Part shown: positions 49,985 through 61,124 of the stretch, piece after piece | Layout of the letters: every line of letters begins with the position of its first letter | Position numbering within the stretch: position 1 is the stretch's first letter | Assembly (NCBI RefSeq): GCF_052857255.1 | Contig: NC_135498.1 | Location: forward strand, 162,154,124-162,218,123 | DNA from: Amblyomma americanum | Taxonomy: Eukaryota; Arthropoda; Arachnida; Ixodida; Ixodidae | Length of the DNA: 64,000 nucleotides | Reading direction: 5' to 3' | Notes under the pieces: generated by a model | Told to the model about the DNA's origin: nothing | Seen by the model: only the letters and a program-made list of their open reading frames with translations | Database searches by the model: none | Program-made: the position numbers and the translations under genes

Positions 49985-52900
49985 GTGAGTGCGTCACTTA
50001 GGGTGTAGGGTGTGCCTGGGGGGGTAGGGGGATATATAAGCGTACGTCACGCGCCACCGTGCGCTGACAGAAGAGAACACCAGGGCAGGGAGCAGAAAAA
50101 AGAGAGCGTGGACCTTGCGCCGGCGACATTATTTCTTCCAATGCACGTGCCGTAGAGCGCTCCCGCTGTAAAAGCGTAACCGAGGAAATTCTTAACAAAA
50201 GACTGCGGTGCGGCGGCCGTCGCTAACTCGCGTACTTAGTAAACATGGTGTTTGAAACTGCTTGCCTCCATGACCGACTAAATATACAAGATGAAAGACG
50301 GTTCTCAGAACAACTGAGAGGTGAACCCTCTCACATAGTGCATGAAAGATACGTTCTGTCATATACTGAAAGTCTAAAATTGAGAATCTTCCATCATTTC
50401 GCTTATCAAGCTCTTGTTCGCTGAGAGCCAGGTCACATACTCTGCCTTGTTGTTGCTTTTCATTAAGCCACGCGTATGACCACAAGTTGGCAGCAGATAT
50501 CTGGTGCGCGACGATATTACGCACCGAGGCACATGCGGGCTCGTCTAGCCATGCCCGTTCTTTGGCCATGTATGGGGGAGAGAGGATCATGGTGACTGAG
50601 TCGACGCTGAGTAGTTAGGCCTTTGAAGGCTCCTGGATGGAAGCAATTCATATAACTTAAGCCCCCGCATCCACTCGGCGGCACCCCCTGCTTACCTAAC
50701 CGGGGTAAATAGGCGGTCGCCTTTACCAGTCCTCATATCTCATTTTCCTTACTGGAACTTTCCTCTCATCCTCTCTACTTCTCTTTTCTCTAACCCTTCC
50801 TCTGATCGCTGACAGTTAACCATGTGCGAAAAGTACGATCAAGGATTTCGTTGTCGCTAATATTTTGTACGCATTCAAATTTTCGAGGGCTTATTTGTAT
50901 TACTTGTCACACACAAATACGGAACGTTGTCCATATTTGTTGATTACCAACGGGTAAGCGCACTAATAGGATATAGTTCACCCGTTCCCAGTCATAGAAG
51001 ACGCCTTACAGGTTTTAACTGGAAGCCAGTTATTCCGTTATGGACTAAGTACATTCTTTTTGCGATACCCCATGGGGCCAGAAGATATAGAGTAGATATC
51101 AGTAGCGCTTTCGAATCTGTGAAGTTTTCTAGCGGTCTTTTTGACAATATAAAACCACGATTGACCTCAAAAACAGCCGTTGACCAATATAATTGCTATA
51201 TTGTATGGATCCTTTCATCACCGTTTTGTTGATCCGTTCCGTTGATCATTGATCAACGGAATAAAATTCGAGCATGCCCTCGTTTACATAAATAACTGCT
51301 CTGTCCTTTTCAGCACATTTGAAGGACATGCCGCTCACAATGCAGAAATTTTGACGCAGTTTATAGGTTCACACCTCTAATTTAACATCTGCTGACCCAC
51401 CGAGGTTGGTTGCAGTACAGATATTTCCCGTACCTGTAAAATGTCGTCTTTTTAACTGCCCTATCGTCGCACTTTCGCAAGTGCGTACGAATTATAGCAT
51501 CATTGCCGAACTTCTACTTAGCCGCTTAAAAAAGGGCATGGCTTGATCATGTGAAAGATCACTTATGTGAGCAGCTTGTTGTAAGGCTTTTCTCTGAGAA
51601 GCACAAATTGTCTAACAGGCTCATGTCGGCGCTTCACGAATAGGTTTGGTAGGGCTTGTTTTAATAGAGGCGCCACAAGACGTTTCGTTGTGCGACTTGA
51701 TAGCTGTGTTTCATGGTTACAGCATAACTGACCAGACGCAGTAGGTAGGGCACAGAACAGCACTCACAGAACAATTGTTGTTTATTTATTTATTGATCAG
51801 GTATGCCTACAATCTCATTTATTGATTGTTAGTTGAGTGTATAGGTTTGACGTCCCAACACAACTAAAGCTGTAGGATGCCGTAGAGGACTGCGTCTTTC
51901 AGGTCAGCAGTCGAGCATCGTAACCACTGAGCCACTGCTCGGCTATTTAAACATTATTTTAAGGATGCCTATGAATAAGAGGCCGTAGAATTTAAAGGAG
52001 TACAGCGTACATCGCATGAAGGTATCTGTTAATCCCCACTGCTGCCGTTTGCCTACCATTTATCAATGAATACAGGCTACCGCTTCTCTGTGGTTAAATG
52101 CTTGAAAACAGTCTTTCAGAACACGTTTTCCAAGAAAAGCCAACAGTGGGCTTCACCCCACGAGGCGAATTTTGGTCGCTCAACAAATTATTACGAGGCA
52201 GGGGTGTGTGGTCTGCCAAAGGTTCCTCTTCCAAGCATTTATCCCAAGAAGGGCCCAGCACCATACCGGGGCAAATCTTGTAGCCTATAGAAAACCAGAA
52301 CGTACCGGGTGGCACGAGATTGATTAGAGGGGGCAGAGAAAGAATAGCTTGGCCACAGGTCTTCTTCGAAGCATTTCTTCCTAGAAGAGCGGTGGTATAG
52401 AGACAGATAATTCTGCCTCGCGTGCAAGAGAACCGGGGTCGCAATCTGAGTGCCAAGCATTCTCGAACAGACAAAAAGACCTTGGCGTTGGTAGATTTAC
52501 ATGATCAGGCCTGGGGTGGGGCCTGATCTCAGTGGCCAGAACCGAATACGCATTCTCTCACCAGAACTGTATTTGGTCCTACCCAGTGCTGTTGTCGGTT
52601 GCAACCTCCTATTTAAAAACGAAAAACTAACCATCGGCCTTCAGTGCACAGCGGCTGCGGAGCAACTGACCAAGTCGGCTGTCAGACCTGAGACGGAGCA
52701 GAGGGCGCCAAGAATCTCGGACTCCGTTAAGGCTGCCATTGTAAATTCATCTTGACAAAGTTTAATGCCAGAAAGTTATCCAAATAGACTGGACAAGGGC
52801 GGCTTTTTGAAGGTCTCGGTGATATTAAATAAGATATCATAGTGCTTAATAATTTAAGGAGGATTAGGCGCATATAGTGTAAAATGTGACCACGTACTAC

Positions 52901-55900
52901 GCGATCGTAGGTTAGCAGACATACAAGAACTGGGCGTGGGACTCCTCATCAATCAGCATATAGCTGGTGACATACCGTAACACTATTTCGTCAGCCATAA
53001 GGTGGCCGTTAAAGTAATTAACCTTAATAAGAAGAACAAACTGAAGCTAGTGGAGGCCTACGCGCTTGAATCAAGCCATGATACCGAATCGTCGAAACCT
53101 TCAATGAAGAGAGGCAAGGGAAGCAAGAAGCAGACTAGACATGGCAGTGGGCAACTACGGCATATGCTCTGGTAATGGCAGGGAGGGGGAGTTATTAGTA
53201 GAGTTAGCAAACGAAATCATTTACGGATTATGAACACCTTGTTCCACAAAGGGGAGAAAATCAAGCGGACGTCGAAGCGCCTCAATCGTAAGATTAATAA
53301 TGAAGTAGACTTTGTACTCTGCGCTCAGCCTGGCATCCTGCAAAATATGGAGATCCTCGTAAAGGTGCGCTGTAGGGAACACAGGGTGCTAAGGTTTCGA
53401 ATTACCTCAGACATTAAGAGGAAACGCGAGAAACTAGTCAGGCAGAAGCCCATCAACAAGTTAGCGGTAGAAGGAAAATAGAGGAATTCAGTGTGTGGTC
53501 GTGGAACAGATATTCTGGTGTAACTGAAGACGACGGCCTTAATTTCCAGTAAGTTACTGATAATCTCAATGGTATCATTACCGAGTGCTCAGTAGAAGTA
53601 GGCGGCAGGATGGTTATTCAGGATACGGGCAAGCTCTCAGGAGACGAAAGGTCTGATTGCCAAAACTAATACATGAAAGCCTCTAACGCTTCAGACAGAA
53701 TAAAAATTGGCTGTGGTTTAGCTCTGGTTAAACCTGGAGTGACGCGATAGCTACAGCTGGCCGAGTGGAACTCGCTCAGTCAAACTGCAATGTCAGTCGT
53801 TGTTATTGCCTCAAAAACGATTGCTCATACCCACGGTTGGGGATTGGCCAGGGTTTGGGGCAGATCCAAGCAGGAAAAAAAATTGGCGGTGGTTTAGCTC
53901 TGGTTAAACATGGAGTGACGCGATAGCTACACCTCGCCTAGTGGAACTTGCTCAGTTGAATTGCAAAGTCAGTCATACGCCGCTCCGTTTCGCTGGGCGT
54001 TCCTTCTTCATCTTCGTCGCACTTTAAACGGCGCATGCACGCAGCTGTGGCAGTTCGGTTTTAACACGCCGCGTCACACGATCAGCCACGGCGCCGCGCC
54101 GCCGGCTGCTGCTCCGCACCACGTGACCAACCACGTGACAGCGTGGAGGCGCAGCCACGGGTTGGCGGCACACCACAACGGCGCCGCCACGCTGAAGACT
54201 TGCAATGCTACCGTAATGTAGCTATCGCTACAAAACTGGCAGAGCCATCTAGGCGAATCAATATGGTCAAGGTAGCTGACATCAGGACGTTCAACGTGGA
54301 GAGAATCAAGCGTGCTCTATGAAGCAGAGGCAGACTAAAAGTGGTGAAGAGGAATCTAGGCATAGGCAAAAGTAAGGTCTATTCGTATAGACTAAAAGAG
54401 GGTAATGTCATGTGTAATATGGATAACATTGTTAAAGCAGCCAAGGCTTATATTCAAATCTATGCAGTGACCAATATGATCGGGGCGTTATGGAGAGGCA
54501 GTAGGACATAGAACTTGTACATTCCGCCATTAATTAAGGATGAAATACAGAAGCCTTAGGAGCAATGCAAAGGATGAAAGCAGTTAGTGAGCATCGGGTA
54601 ACAGCATATCTGTAAATAGAAGGTGGGGATATATTACTATAAAAACCCGCCACCCTGTAAGCCCAATGGCTTATAACCCCGAGGAAGCCGAAATCTTTGA
54701 AGAGCGCTAGCATCATCTTAATCATTAAGAAAGACGTCGAGGACTCGACACATTACACACCAATCAGCTTACAGTTCATTGCCATAAGGTATTTAGAAAG
54801 GTAACCATTTCTAGAGTCCGCGCAACCTGAGACTTCAATCAACCAGATAATCAGGCAGGCTTTCGTAAAGGTTCCTGGTTAATAGATCATTTTGACACTA
54901 TAAACCTGGTAATAGGGAATTGTGTAGAATGTAGCCAAGCCCTATATATCGGCTTCATAGATTATCAGAAAGCATTTGAGTCAGTTGAAACCAAGGAAGT
55001 CATGCCGGCATTGTGGATTCTGGGTGTAGATGAGCCTTATGCTAAAATACTGGAAGATATTTAGACGGCTGCAGACCTTCACAGTCCTCCATAGATGAGC
55101 GCTAAAATGCCATTAAGGAAGGGTGCCAGGCGTGAGGTCACCATCCACGACATCTTGCCGACGCTATTCATCGCATGTTTAAGGTGGCATTCAGATGCCT
55201 GGATTGGGAACTGTTTGGGATAAGATTTAACGGAGAATAATAAGTAACTTGCGACTAATTAAGAGACTGCCTTTTCTAGTCCCTCAAGGGATGAATTGCA
55301 AACCACGATCAATGACTTAGGCAGGTCATAGCGGTTAGTATTAAATTATTATTCAGAAAAAGAAAAAAAATATTGAACAGTGTCTGAAGAAAAAGCAGTT
55401 TACAATTAATAGGCAGGCATTGGAAGTGGTTAGTGAAGAAGAGTGCAGATCCGGATCTTGAGAGAGAAATCACTACAAGAATAAGAACGGCGTGGAGCGC
55501 AGCTGACACGCTCTCAGATCATAAATGGCAGTTTACAAATAACAGCTGTGCCTTACCTTCACTTCCTTGTAGATTAGAAACGTTAAAGCTAACGAAAAGG
55601 AATCATCTTCAACTGTGGACAACGCAGCGAGCTATAGAAAGGAAAATTATAAGTGTAAGGTTAAAATAGGATGCAGGCAGAGTGGGTGAAGGAACAAACG
55701 CGGGTTAATGATGTCCTATTCAAAATCAAGGACAACAAATGAGCTTGAGCAGGGCATGTAATCCATGGGCAAAATACCCGATGGTGGTCAATTGTAACGG
55801 ACTAAATACCAAGTTAAGGCAAGCGTAGCGGAGGGCGGCGTAACGTTACCTGGGTGGATGATATTAAGAATTCTGCGGGAATAGAGTCGCTGCAGCTGCT

Positions 55901-58900
55901 TCCGGACAGGGCTACTTGGAAAAATATGATAAAGGCATTTGTCCTGCAGTGGGTTTAGTAAGGTTGATGACGAAGATGACCTATCGGCACTTTGGGTCTA
56001 ATTCACACGTACGGTATGCGAGGCGGACGCCCGGAATGAAGTAAAGTTTGGCATGGAGCCGTGGGAACGCGGCTCGCAGATTGCACACAATCAAGCGACG
56101 TTCCATGATATCATGACACGCACCACGACTATTGAACAGATCCATTACTGGAGCGAACACAAATATCTCTCTGCTGACATATTTGTGTCAAATAGATCTT
56201 ATTGTTCTTTTCGTTACTGGTGACACAAATTTGAATTCGTTGGCGGAAAGGAAAAGCTCCATTTTTAAAAAGAAAATTCTCAGTAAGAAATAAACATTTT
56301 GCTGCCGAACAGATTTGAGCGTATATATAGTTCAACGCAAGCCTGTCCGGCCAGAGAAATTCATTTAAACTGACGATATCCCTATGGGTGATGTGTTCAC
56401 CGTGAGAAGAAAATATCTGGGGTTTTGCTTGCGGAGAAAAATGATGGCGCACAGGGCATGTGCATATCAATAACGCAGGTTACACAGCGTCCTGTTTAGT
56501 GCGTTGGTCGTCGCTTGTATTCGGATTTTTCTTTTCCAACTATACGCGGAATCTTAAGCACTGGTATATTGTTAAGCACTTTGTATGATTGGTGCTCTGT
56601 CTTAGCGTCTAAAGCAAGATTTCTGTTCTTCACGACCGTCCTGTTGGTGTTCCCTAAAACATGTATTGAAACCTCATTTTTCTCCTGCATATCCTGCGTC
56701 GTAGTCTTTGCAGAAAATTTTGTATACGAAGCCAGGCAAGAACGCTTACTCTAACGAATTCATCGCATTTACAAGGTGAGTGTTTACATTCTTAGAGGAA
56801 CGTGGGCCCCTCGGACGTCGTACTCAGCTGATATCCTGGCGAAAGGTTCGCTGGCACCGCGGGCATAAAGGACGGCTGCTTTTTTGTGTTTTTGCTCCGG
56901 TTTGAAGGGTTGCACCGCGTCGTTCTTAGAATCGAAGCGTCTAGCGTGGACACCCGCTTCTCTAATAGCACCTTTTTCGTAAAGGAAATATCCGGCGCTT
57001 CCTTGGGCATGACACCGCCTGAAAGCCCGGTTTCTCTTGGCGAATGCATGGTCTTCCTCATGTAGTCATCAGCATAGCCACAAAGCAGAAATAATGGGTT
57101 TTTAAGAAAAACAACATTGATCCAGTCGCCCTCAGTATCCAATTGCACCTACCTAGATGGCTGCGGAACGGCAAGTTCATGTGGTACTTTGCAAGCACTG
57201 TTATTTCATACAGCTGCATCTGCTCTAAATATCCTTCGCTTTTTTTGACCTGGAATGCTCTCAATTACTGAAAACAGTCGACAGCTGTGACCCTGCCTAG
57301 CAGGAAGTGCCCACATCCTGCGCATGCAAACGGATGTGCAGATTCTCTATCTGGGTGCTGAAAGAGCCAGCCGCGAACAATCCAGAGCACGCACGAGCAT
57401 CGGAGCGTTCAGCGCTTGTCGTCGTCTTCTTCGTTAAGCGCCAGCCAGTGAAGGTTCCGGAGTCGAAGGCCTGTCTCAAAGATTCCCCCGGGCAAAAAGG
57501 CCTCATACAGGCGGCCTAGGGCAATGTTGTGACGATAGGGTCGTAGTATGGTTTGAGGCAAACTGTATAATTTCTGGGCCTCGGCGACGGTGGCCAGTGG
57601 ACGGCGTAAGAGGTTCGATGAGATAATTGACAGGGATATCTCCTTAAGAACTCTGTAGGGGCCCTGATACTTGCTAAGAAGATTGGAGGAATGTCCGGGA
57701 CTTGAGGGGGTAGCCGTAGCCAGAACAAAGAGTCAGGGAAATAAGCGGGAAGCAAGGCAAGTGATCACGTGTCCTGTTCTGCTGCTGCTGCTGGGCGTGA
57801 GAAGTTAAGGACAGTGCTAGCTGGCGGCATTCTTCGGCATAAGTTGTGGCTTGGGAAAGAGTCTTAAATTCAGAAGCATCACCACGGTATGGCAGAATGG
57901 TGTCCATGCTACAAGAAGGCTCACGGCCGTACAGGATAAAGTATGCAGAGAATCCGGTGGTGGCTTGAGCAGCGGAGTTATAAGTATAGGTGACGAAAGG
58001 TAGAATGCGGTCCGAGTTGCAGTGACCGGAAGCAAAATACAGAGCCGCATGTCACCGAGGGTGCGGTTAAAACGCCCAAACATGCCATTTGTCTGAGTAA
58101 TAACAGGAGTAATTACTCATCGGCATCCACCGAAGCGCAGACATACGGCTATAAATTAGAGCGGTACATCTTTCTCGGACACTTCGTAGTTAAAGAAAAA
58201 TTTGTCCTGGACAGGGGTTAATCTAAATGTTCCTCTAAACTTTTGGCCAGCCCTTAACACAACGCTAAAATTTAGCTGTCTAAGCCAGCCAATCCTCACC
58301 TCGGATCGCTGAGCAGATATTTCGCACATTTCAGCCACAGTAGCGCCATGACGCGGTGTTTTCTGAAGCGGTCGGCCGGTAATCAGCGTTCGCAGTGAAT
58401 GCGCCAATGCGAAAAGCGGAAAGCAATCGTATGTGTATGGTGCTCCAGTGCATAAGCCGTGCAGTGTGATGTGAATTGAGCCTGCACAATTCCCCGACGT
58501 ACAAAAAACTGAAACCACTTTGAAACCTGGAGCATTAAATAAAAAATAAAGTCATTGATTAGTACGCACTGGTCATATACAGTTCGCACGTCTTAAGTCT
58601 GCCGTTATCTAGGTAAGTTGGCCGCCATAGCATGAGTGTTCCGGCGTTATTTGGGCGGAGTTAATATTCGTTCAATTAAATGTCCGAACCCTCGGCGACC
58701 ACGGCTAAAGGCTGGCAGTGTGCGGTCGTTAAATATTTATATGCTCTACAACGATATGCCGTCAAGAATTAAAAAAAAGCAGGGCACAAGCCGACTACGT
58801 GTGTTCAAAATATGTGTTTTAAATGTGCGGTTTAAATTTGAAGAGCTTAATATGTTGTGACCGTTGTGCTCATGAAACATTTAAATGCAGAGGACCCTGT

Positions 58901-59584
58901 GCGTAGTATTGTTTTGCGAGAACTTCTGTATGTTTACTCTTGCTTTCCTGTACACGAGTTTTGTAAATGGGGCGAGGTTAACACAGTACATTAGAGCCAT
59001 ACGTGGCTAATTATCGTTAATTAGCAACTGTCAATCGAACCAAATTTTATGAAAAAAATTGTTGTTCACTTGATTGTCCACGCCCGCTGGAGCAAGATAA
59101 TGTGCACGCTGAGAGGGAGTATCAACTTCGTAATAGAGTAGTTCCCCGCATTCTATACCAGGAAGTTTGTTTCTAAAAATCTGATATTTTGTCTGCAAAC
59201 ATTAGCGACCATGTCTTGTGGAAATATCACACATTTGAATTATCACGTATATAGCACGGATATATCACAATTATTGTATGTGGTGCGCACTCGTGGAGAA
59301 TATCTGCTGCTATCATGGGGAGGTTTTCGTGTTAACGATGAGTTCTTGTGCCTCTGCTCGACCGGCGCAGGTGAGCAGCGAAGCTGTGGTCCGTGCCTAC
59401 TGGCGGCGCGTTCGGGATGTGGAGCCCCTGGTGAACGCCGTCGTGGACGAGCGCTTTGACGCGGCCCTCAAGGAAGCTCGGGCCGCTGACGTGTTGGTGC
59501 AGTGCAGTTCACCACAGGAACTGCAATTTACAAAGCCGCTGCTGGGCGTCCCTTTCGTCACCAAGTGTTCGGTCATGGTGCAAG
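49808..59584 (+). CDS. Fatty-acid amide hydrolase 2-like gene B (exons 1-2; rest beyond window)
   Basis: A second FAAH2-like gene lies in the same direction, 16.3 kb after the stop of gene A. Exon 1 (49808-49984) and exon 2 (59371-59584) are joined by a 9.4 kb intron. Exon 2 ends in phase 1, exactly the phase at which exon 3 of gene A begins, so the two genes share their exon plan. The catalytic Lys is in PFVTKCS (codon 59563-59565). The protein starts with a hydrophobic helix expected to anchor it in the ER or another inner membrane. No exon 3 was found up to 64000, so intron 2 is longer than 4.4 kb. The role is inferred from the family: hydrolysis of fatty-acid amides. Confidence 0.85.
49985..51779. 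other. Intron 1 of gene B, left part
   Basis: It holds a TATA-box-like GATATATAAGCG (50029-50040), 45 bp after the exon, with LTR-like text around it. It also holds a C/T-rich stretch (50730-50800) and a short perfect palindrome (51237-51261). No coding domain. Confidence 0.5.
51237..51261. repeat. Perfect 25 bp palindrome
   Basis: TTCCGTTGATCA and its reverse complement are separated by one base. A short A-rich sequence follows. Confidence 0.9.
51783..51955 (-). repeat. tRNA-derived SINE, minus strand
   Basis: The minus strand has an A-box phrase, AGTGGCTCAGTGGTTACGAT (51942-51923). The body follows with CTACGGCATCC and TTGGGACGTCAAACC, which match the bodies of the SINEs at 60.3-61.0 kb. 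The B-box part of the head is shortened. A T/A-rich (ATTT)n lies at the end near 51781. Confidence 0.7.
51956..52875. other. Intron 1 of gene B, nothing recognised
   Basis: Overlapping open frames on both strands at 52066-52474 partly mirror each other, because TTCCAAG-type phrases recur. No domain was seen. Confidence 0.4.
52880..55975 (+). mobile_element. RTE-type LINE, nearly full length but degenerate
   Basis: This has the widest domain coverage of any RTE copy here. The endonuclease part reads VGLLINQHIAGDIP (52940-52980), NKLKLVEAYALESSHD (53036-53083) and MNTLFHKGEKIKRTSKRLNR (53230-53289), then DFVLCAQPGILQNMEILVKV (53309-53368) and FRITSDIKRKREKLV. RT text reads KKDVEDSTHYTPISLQF (54723-54775), IIRQAFVKVPGS and FIDYQKAFESVETKEVMPAL (54952-55012). 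Thumb and C-terminal blocks run to 55970, ending in GATGACGAAGATGAC. Stops and frameshifts are frequent. A GC-rich repeat pair (53700-54240) is inserted in the middle. Confidence 0.9.
53700..54240 (+). repeat. Duplicated tRNA-like segment with GC-rich body inside the RTE element
   Basis: An approximately 100 bp segment containing GGTTTAGCTCTGGTTAAAC occurs twice, at 53704-53805 and 53880-53980, with about 90% identity by eye. Only the second copy continues into a GC-rich body. GCGATAGCTAC near 53920 and its inverse GTAGCTATCGC near 54219 flank that body. TGGTTTAGCTC resembles a tRNA A box. It may be a SINE or short inverted-repeat element inserted twice, with the first copy truncated. Confidence 0.6.
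55976..57265. other. Intron 1 of gene B, nothing recognised
   Basis: AT-rich with scattered open frames on both strands and no domain. Confidence 0.4.
57270..58095 (-). mobile_element. Minus-strand Ty3/gypsy remnant (integrase C-terminal part)
   Basis: The minus strand reads TNGMFGRFNRTLGDMRLC (58092-58040), in which the catalytic Glu of the integrase 'NG..ERF.RTL' block is replaced. It continues in broken frames with YNSAAQATTGFSAYFILYGR, EPSCSMDTILPYRGDASEFK (57920-57860) and AEECRQLALSLT (57828-57795). Then come SNLLSKYQGPYRVLKEIS (57690-57635), the GPY/F module, and a VSSLKPYYDP ending (about 57570-57535). This is the tail of a tick-type gypsy pol. The sequence to 57270 may be its LTR. 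The front of the element is missing. Confidence 0.85.
58096..59370. other. Intron 1 of gene B, right end
   Basis: No domain recognised. The last bases (CGACCGGCGCAG) are the acceptor for exon 2. The open frame that begins at 59278 before the exon is intron read-in. Confidence 0.5.
59371..59584 (+). CDS. FAAH2-like gene B, exon 2 with catalytic Lys (phase 0 to 1)
   Basis: The acceptor is GGCGCAG and the donor GTGAGC is at 59585. It encodes VSSEAVVRAYWRRVRDVEP, LVNAVVDERFDAALKEARAA and PLLGVPFVTKCSVMVQG. 'V...Y..R...V.P..NA.V..RF..AL.EA' and 'L.GVPF..K' are core amidase-signature blocks. The Lys of the Ser-cisSer-Lys triad is codon 59563-59565. Most relatives have Glu after this Lys; here it is Cys. 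Confidence 0.93.
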
Positions 59585-60340
59585 GTGAGCTATGGTGCAT
59601 AGCACTCGCAAGGAATGAAGCTACGGAATCACTCAACAGGAATCAAACAAAAGAAGATGCATTACACCTGTACCGCACAACACAACTACGCCCTCTTAGT
59701 TTTCTCAGGCTAACCAAACATCACAATCACATCATCAGCATAGAGAGGCAGCCCTCCCAAGAGTCACCAATCCAACAGCGTTCTCCACGTGGAACTTGGC
59801 GACTAGCCGGAGTTTCACCAGCCTCTCGCCCCACAAATCATACAGCAGGCGCCGTGTATTGTAACGTTCGATACAGCTTTCCCTTGATTGGTCATGACGT
59901 CGATTCGGAGGAAAGCAAGAAGAGGTGCCAAAGCAAGCGTCCAGTAGCCCTTGCGACCAGTCTGTACGCGACGCTTCTGCTGACCATTCTACTCAAGCGG
60001 CATCCCAAGACCGGCCACGTCACAGCGACCATGCTTCGCCGGTTCATCACACAGGCATCGCACAATTTTTCTCTCGAGAGAGAAGTGGTTCCGAATATGC
60101 TTTCCAGGCATGAAAAACGCACTTTCATGCTCTTTGATTCAATTTGATCACCAGAAGCTCGCAACTGCATCATGAGCGTCTGGTCCTTTTATGAAGCTTA
60201 ACGGCATCACTGACGTGTTTTTTTTCACCAAAAGCGTGACGTCCATCTCACTTCATACGTCACCAGAAGCAGCGGCTCATTGCCGAGACCGACATCAAAC
60301 GAAAACAGAATGAAGTCTTTCATAATATTGCCCCAGTTAA
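59585..60340. other. Intron 2 of gene B, left part, open in the exon frame
   Basis: The exon 2 frame stays open for 187 further codons, to a stop at 60145-60147. The text has no FAAH2 likeness and starts after a good donor, so it is treated as intron. Confidence 0.6.
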
Positions 60341-60560
60341 TCGCCGTGGTGGATTAGTGGTCATGGCACTTGGCTGCTGAATCGAAAGACGCGGGTTCGA
60401 CCCTGCCGCGGCGGTTGAATTTCGATGAAGGCGAAAATATATTCGCCTTTCTACTGTGCATTTTCAGGGAAATTTTAGTGGTCGATGTTCTTGGAACCCT
60501 TCACTACGGCGTCGCTCATAGCCTGAGTTGCTTTGGGACGTTAAAGCCAAACCAATACTG
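60340..60560 (+). repeat. tRNA-derived SINE
   Basis: The head runs from CGCCGTGGTGGATTAGTGG (A-box part) to GGGTTCGACCCTGCCGCGG (B-box part), at 60342-60414. The body contains AACCCTTCACTACGGCGTCG and TTTGGGACGTTAAAGCC. It belongs to the same family as 46352 and 60762. Confidence 0.85.
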
Positions 60561-60761
60561 CCCTAGTTGCGAACATTCAATGAAAGTGGAATTGCTTATA
60601 AGGGTGGCGTGTATTGTAGGCACCAAATGTAAATGGCACAGGATAAACGGTAAGTGCAGGGTGCAAAATCTAAATGGCTGTGGGTTCAAAGCATTCGCAT
60701 TGTCTTTTCCTACAGCGCCGTCGTTACCATCAGCCTATCAGTATCGAAACATCCACAGGAA

Positions 60762-61000
60762 AAGCCGCCGCGGTGACTGAGTGGTTATGGCGCTCGGATG
60801 CTGGCCCGAAAGACGCGGGTTCGATCCAGGCCAGGCGGCCGAATTTCATGGAGGCAAAATCCTAGAGGCTCTTGTTCTGTGCGATGTCAGTGCACGTTAA
60901 AGAACACCAGTTGGTCGAAATTCCCGGAGCCCTTCACTACGGCGTCTCTTATAGCCTGAGTCGCCTTGGGACGTTAAACCCCCTAAATCATACACCAAAC
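60762..61000 (+). repeat. tRNA-derived SINE, second in direct order
   Basis: The head runs from GCCGCCGCGGTGACTGAGTG (60763) to CGGGTTCGATCCAGGCC (60818-60834). The body has GCACGTTAAAGAACACCAG, GGTCGAAATTCCCGGAGCCC and TTGGGACGTTAAACCCC. It follows another copy by about 200 bp in the same direction. Confidence 0.87.
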
Positions 61001-61124
61001 ATCCAAAGGAAAATGAAGACTCCCATGCGCCTGTATTTTACCGTGTCTTTCGCGAGTTGTCGCCGCATTTCCATTACACACACATGGAAATCTCGTCCGC
61101 CCACTTAAGTCACTTTCTCTGCGC

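Noticed and set aside
58156..58518. 120-codon minus-strand ORF as a gene
   Set aside because: No domain, no splice or promoter support, and it overlaps other open frames by chance.
59278..60147. A single 289-residue host protein
   Set aside because: Only 59371-59584 matches the amidase family, with clear splice sites on both sides; the rest is intron.
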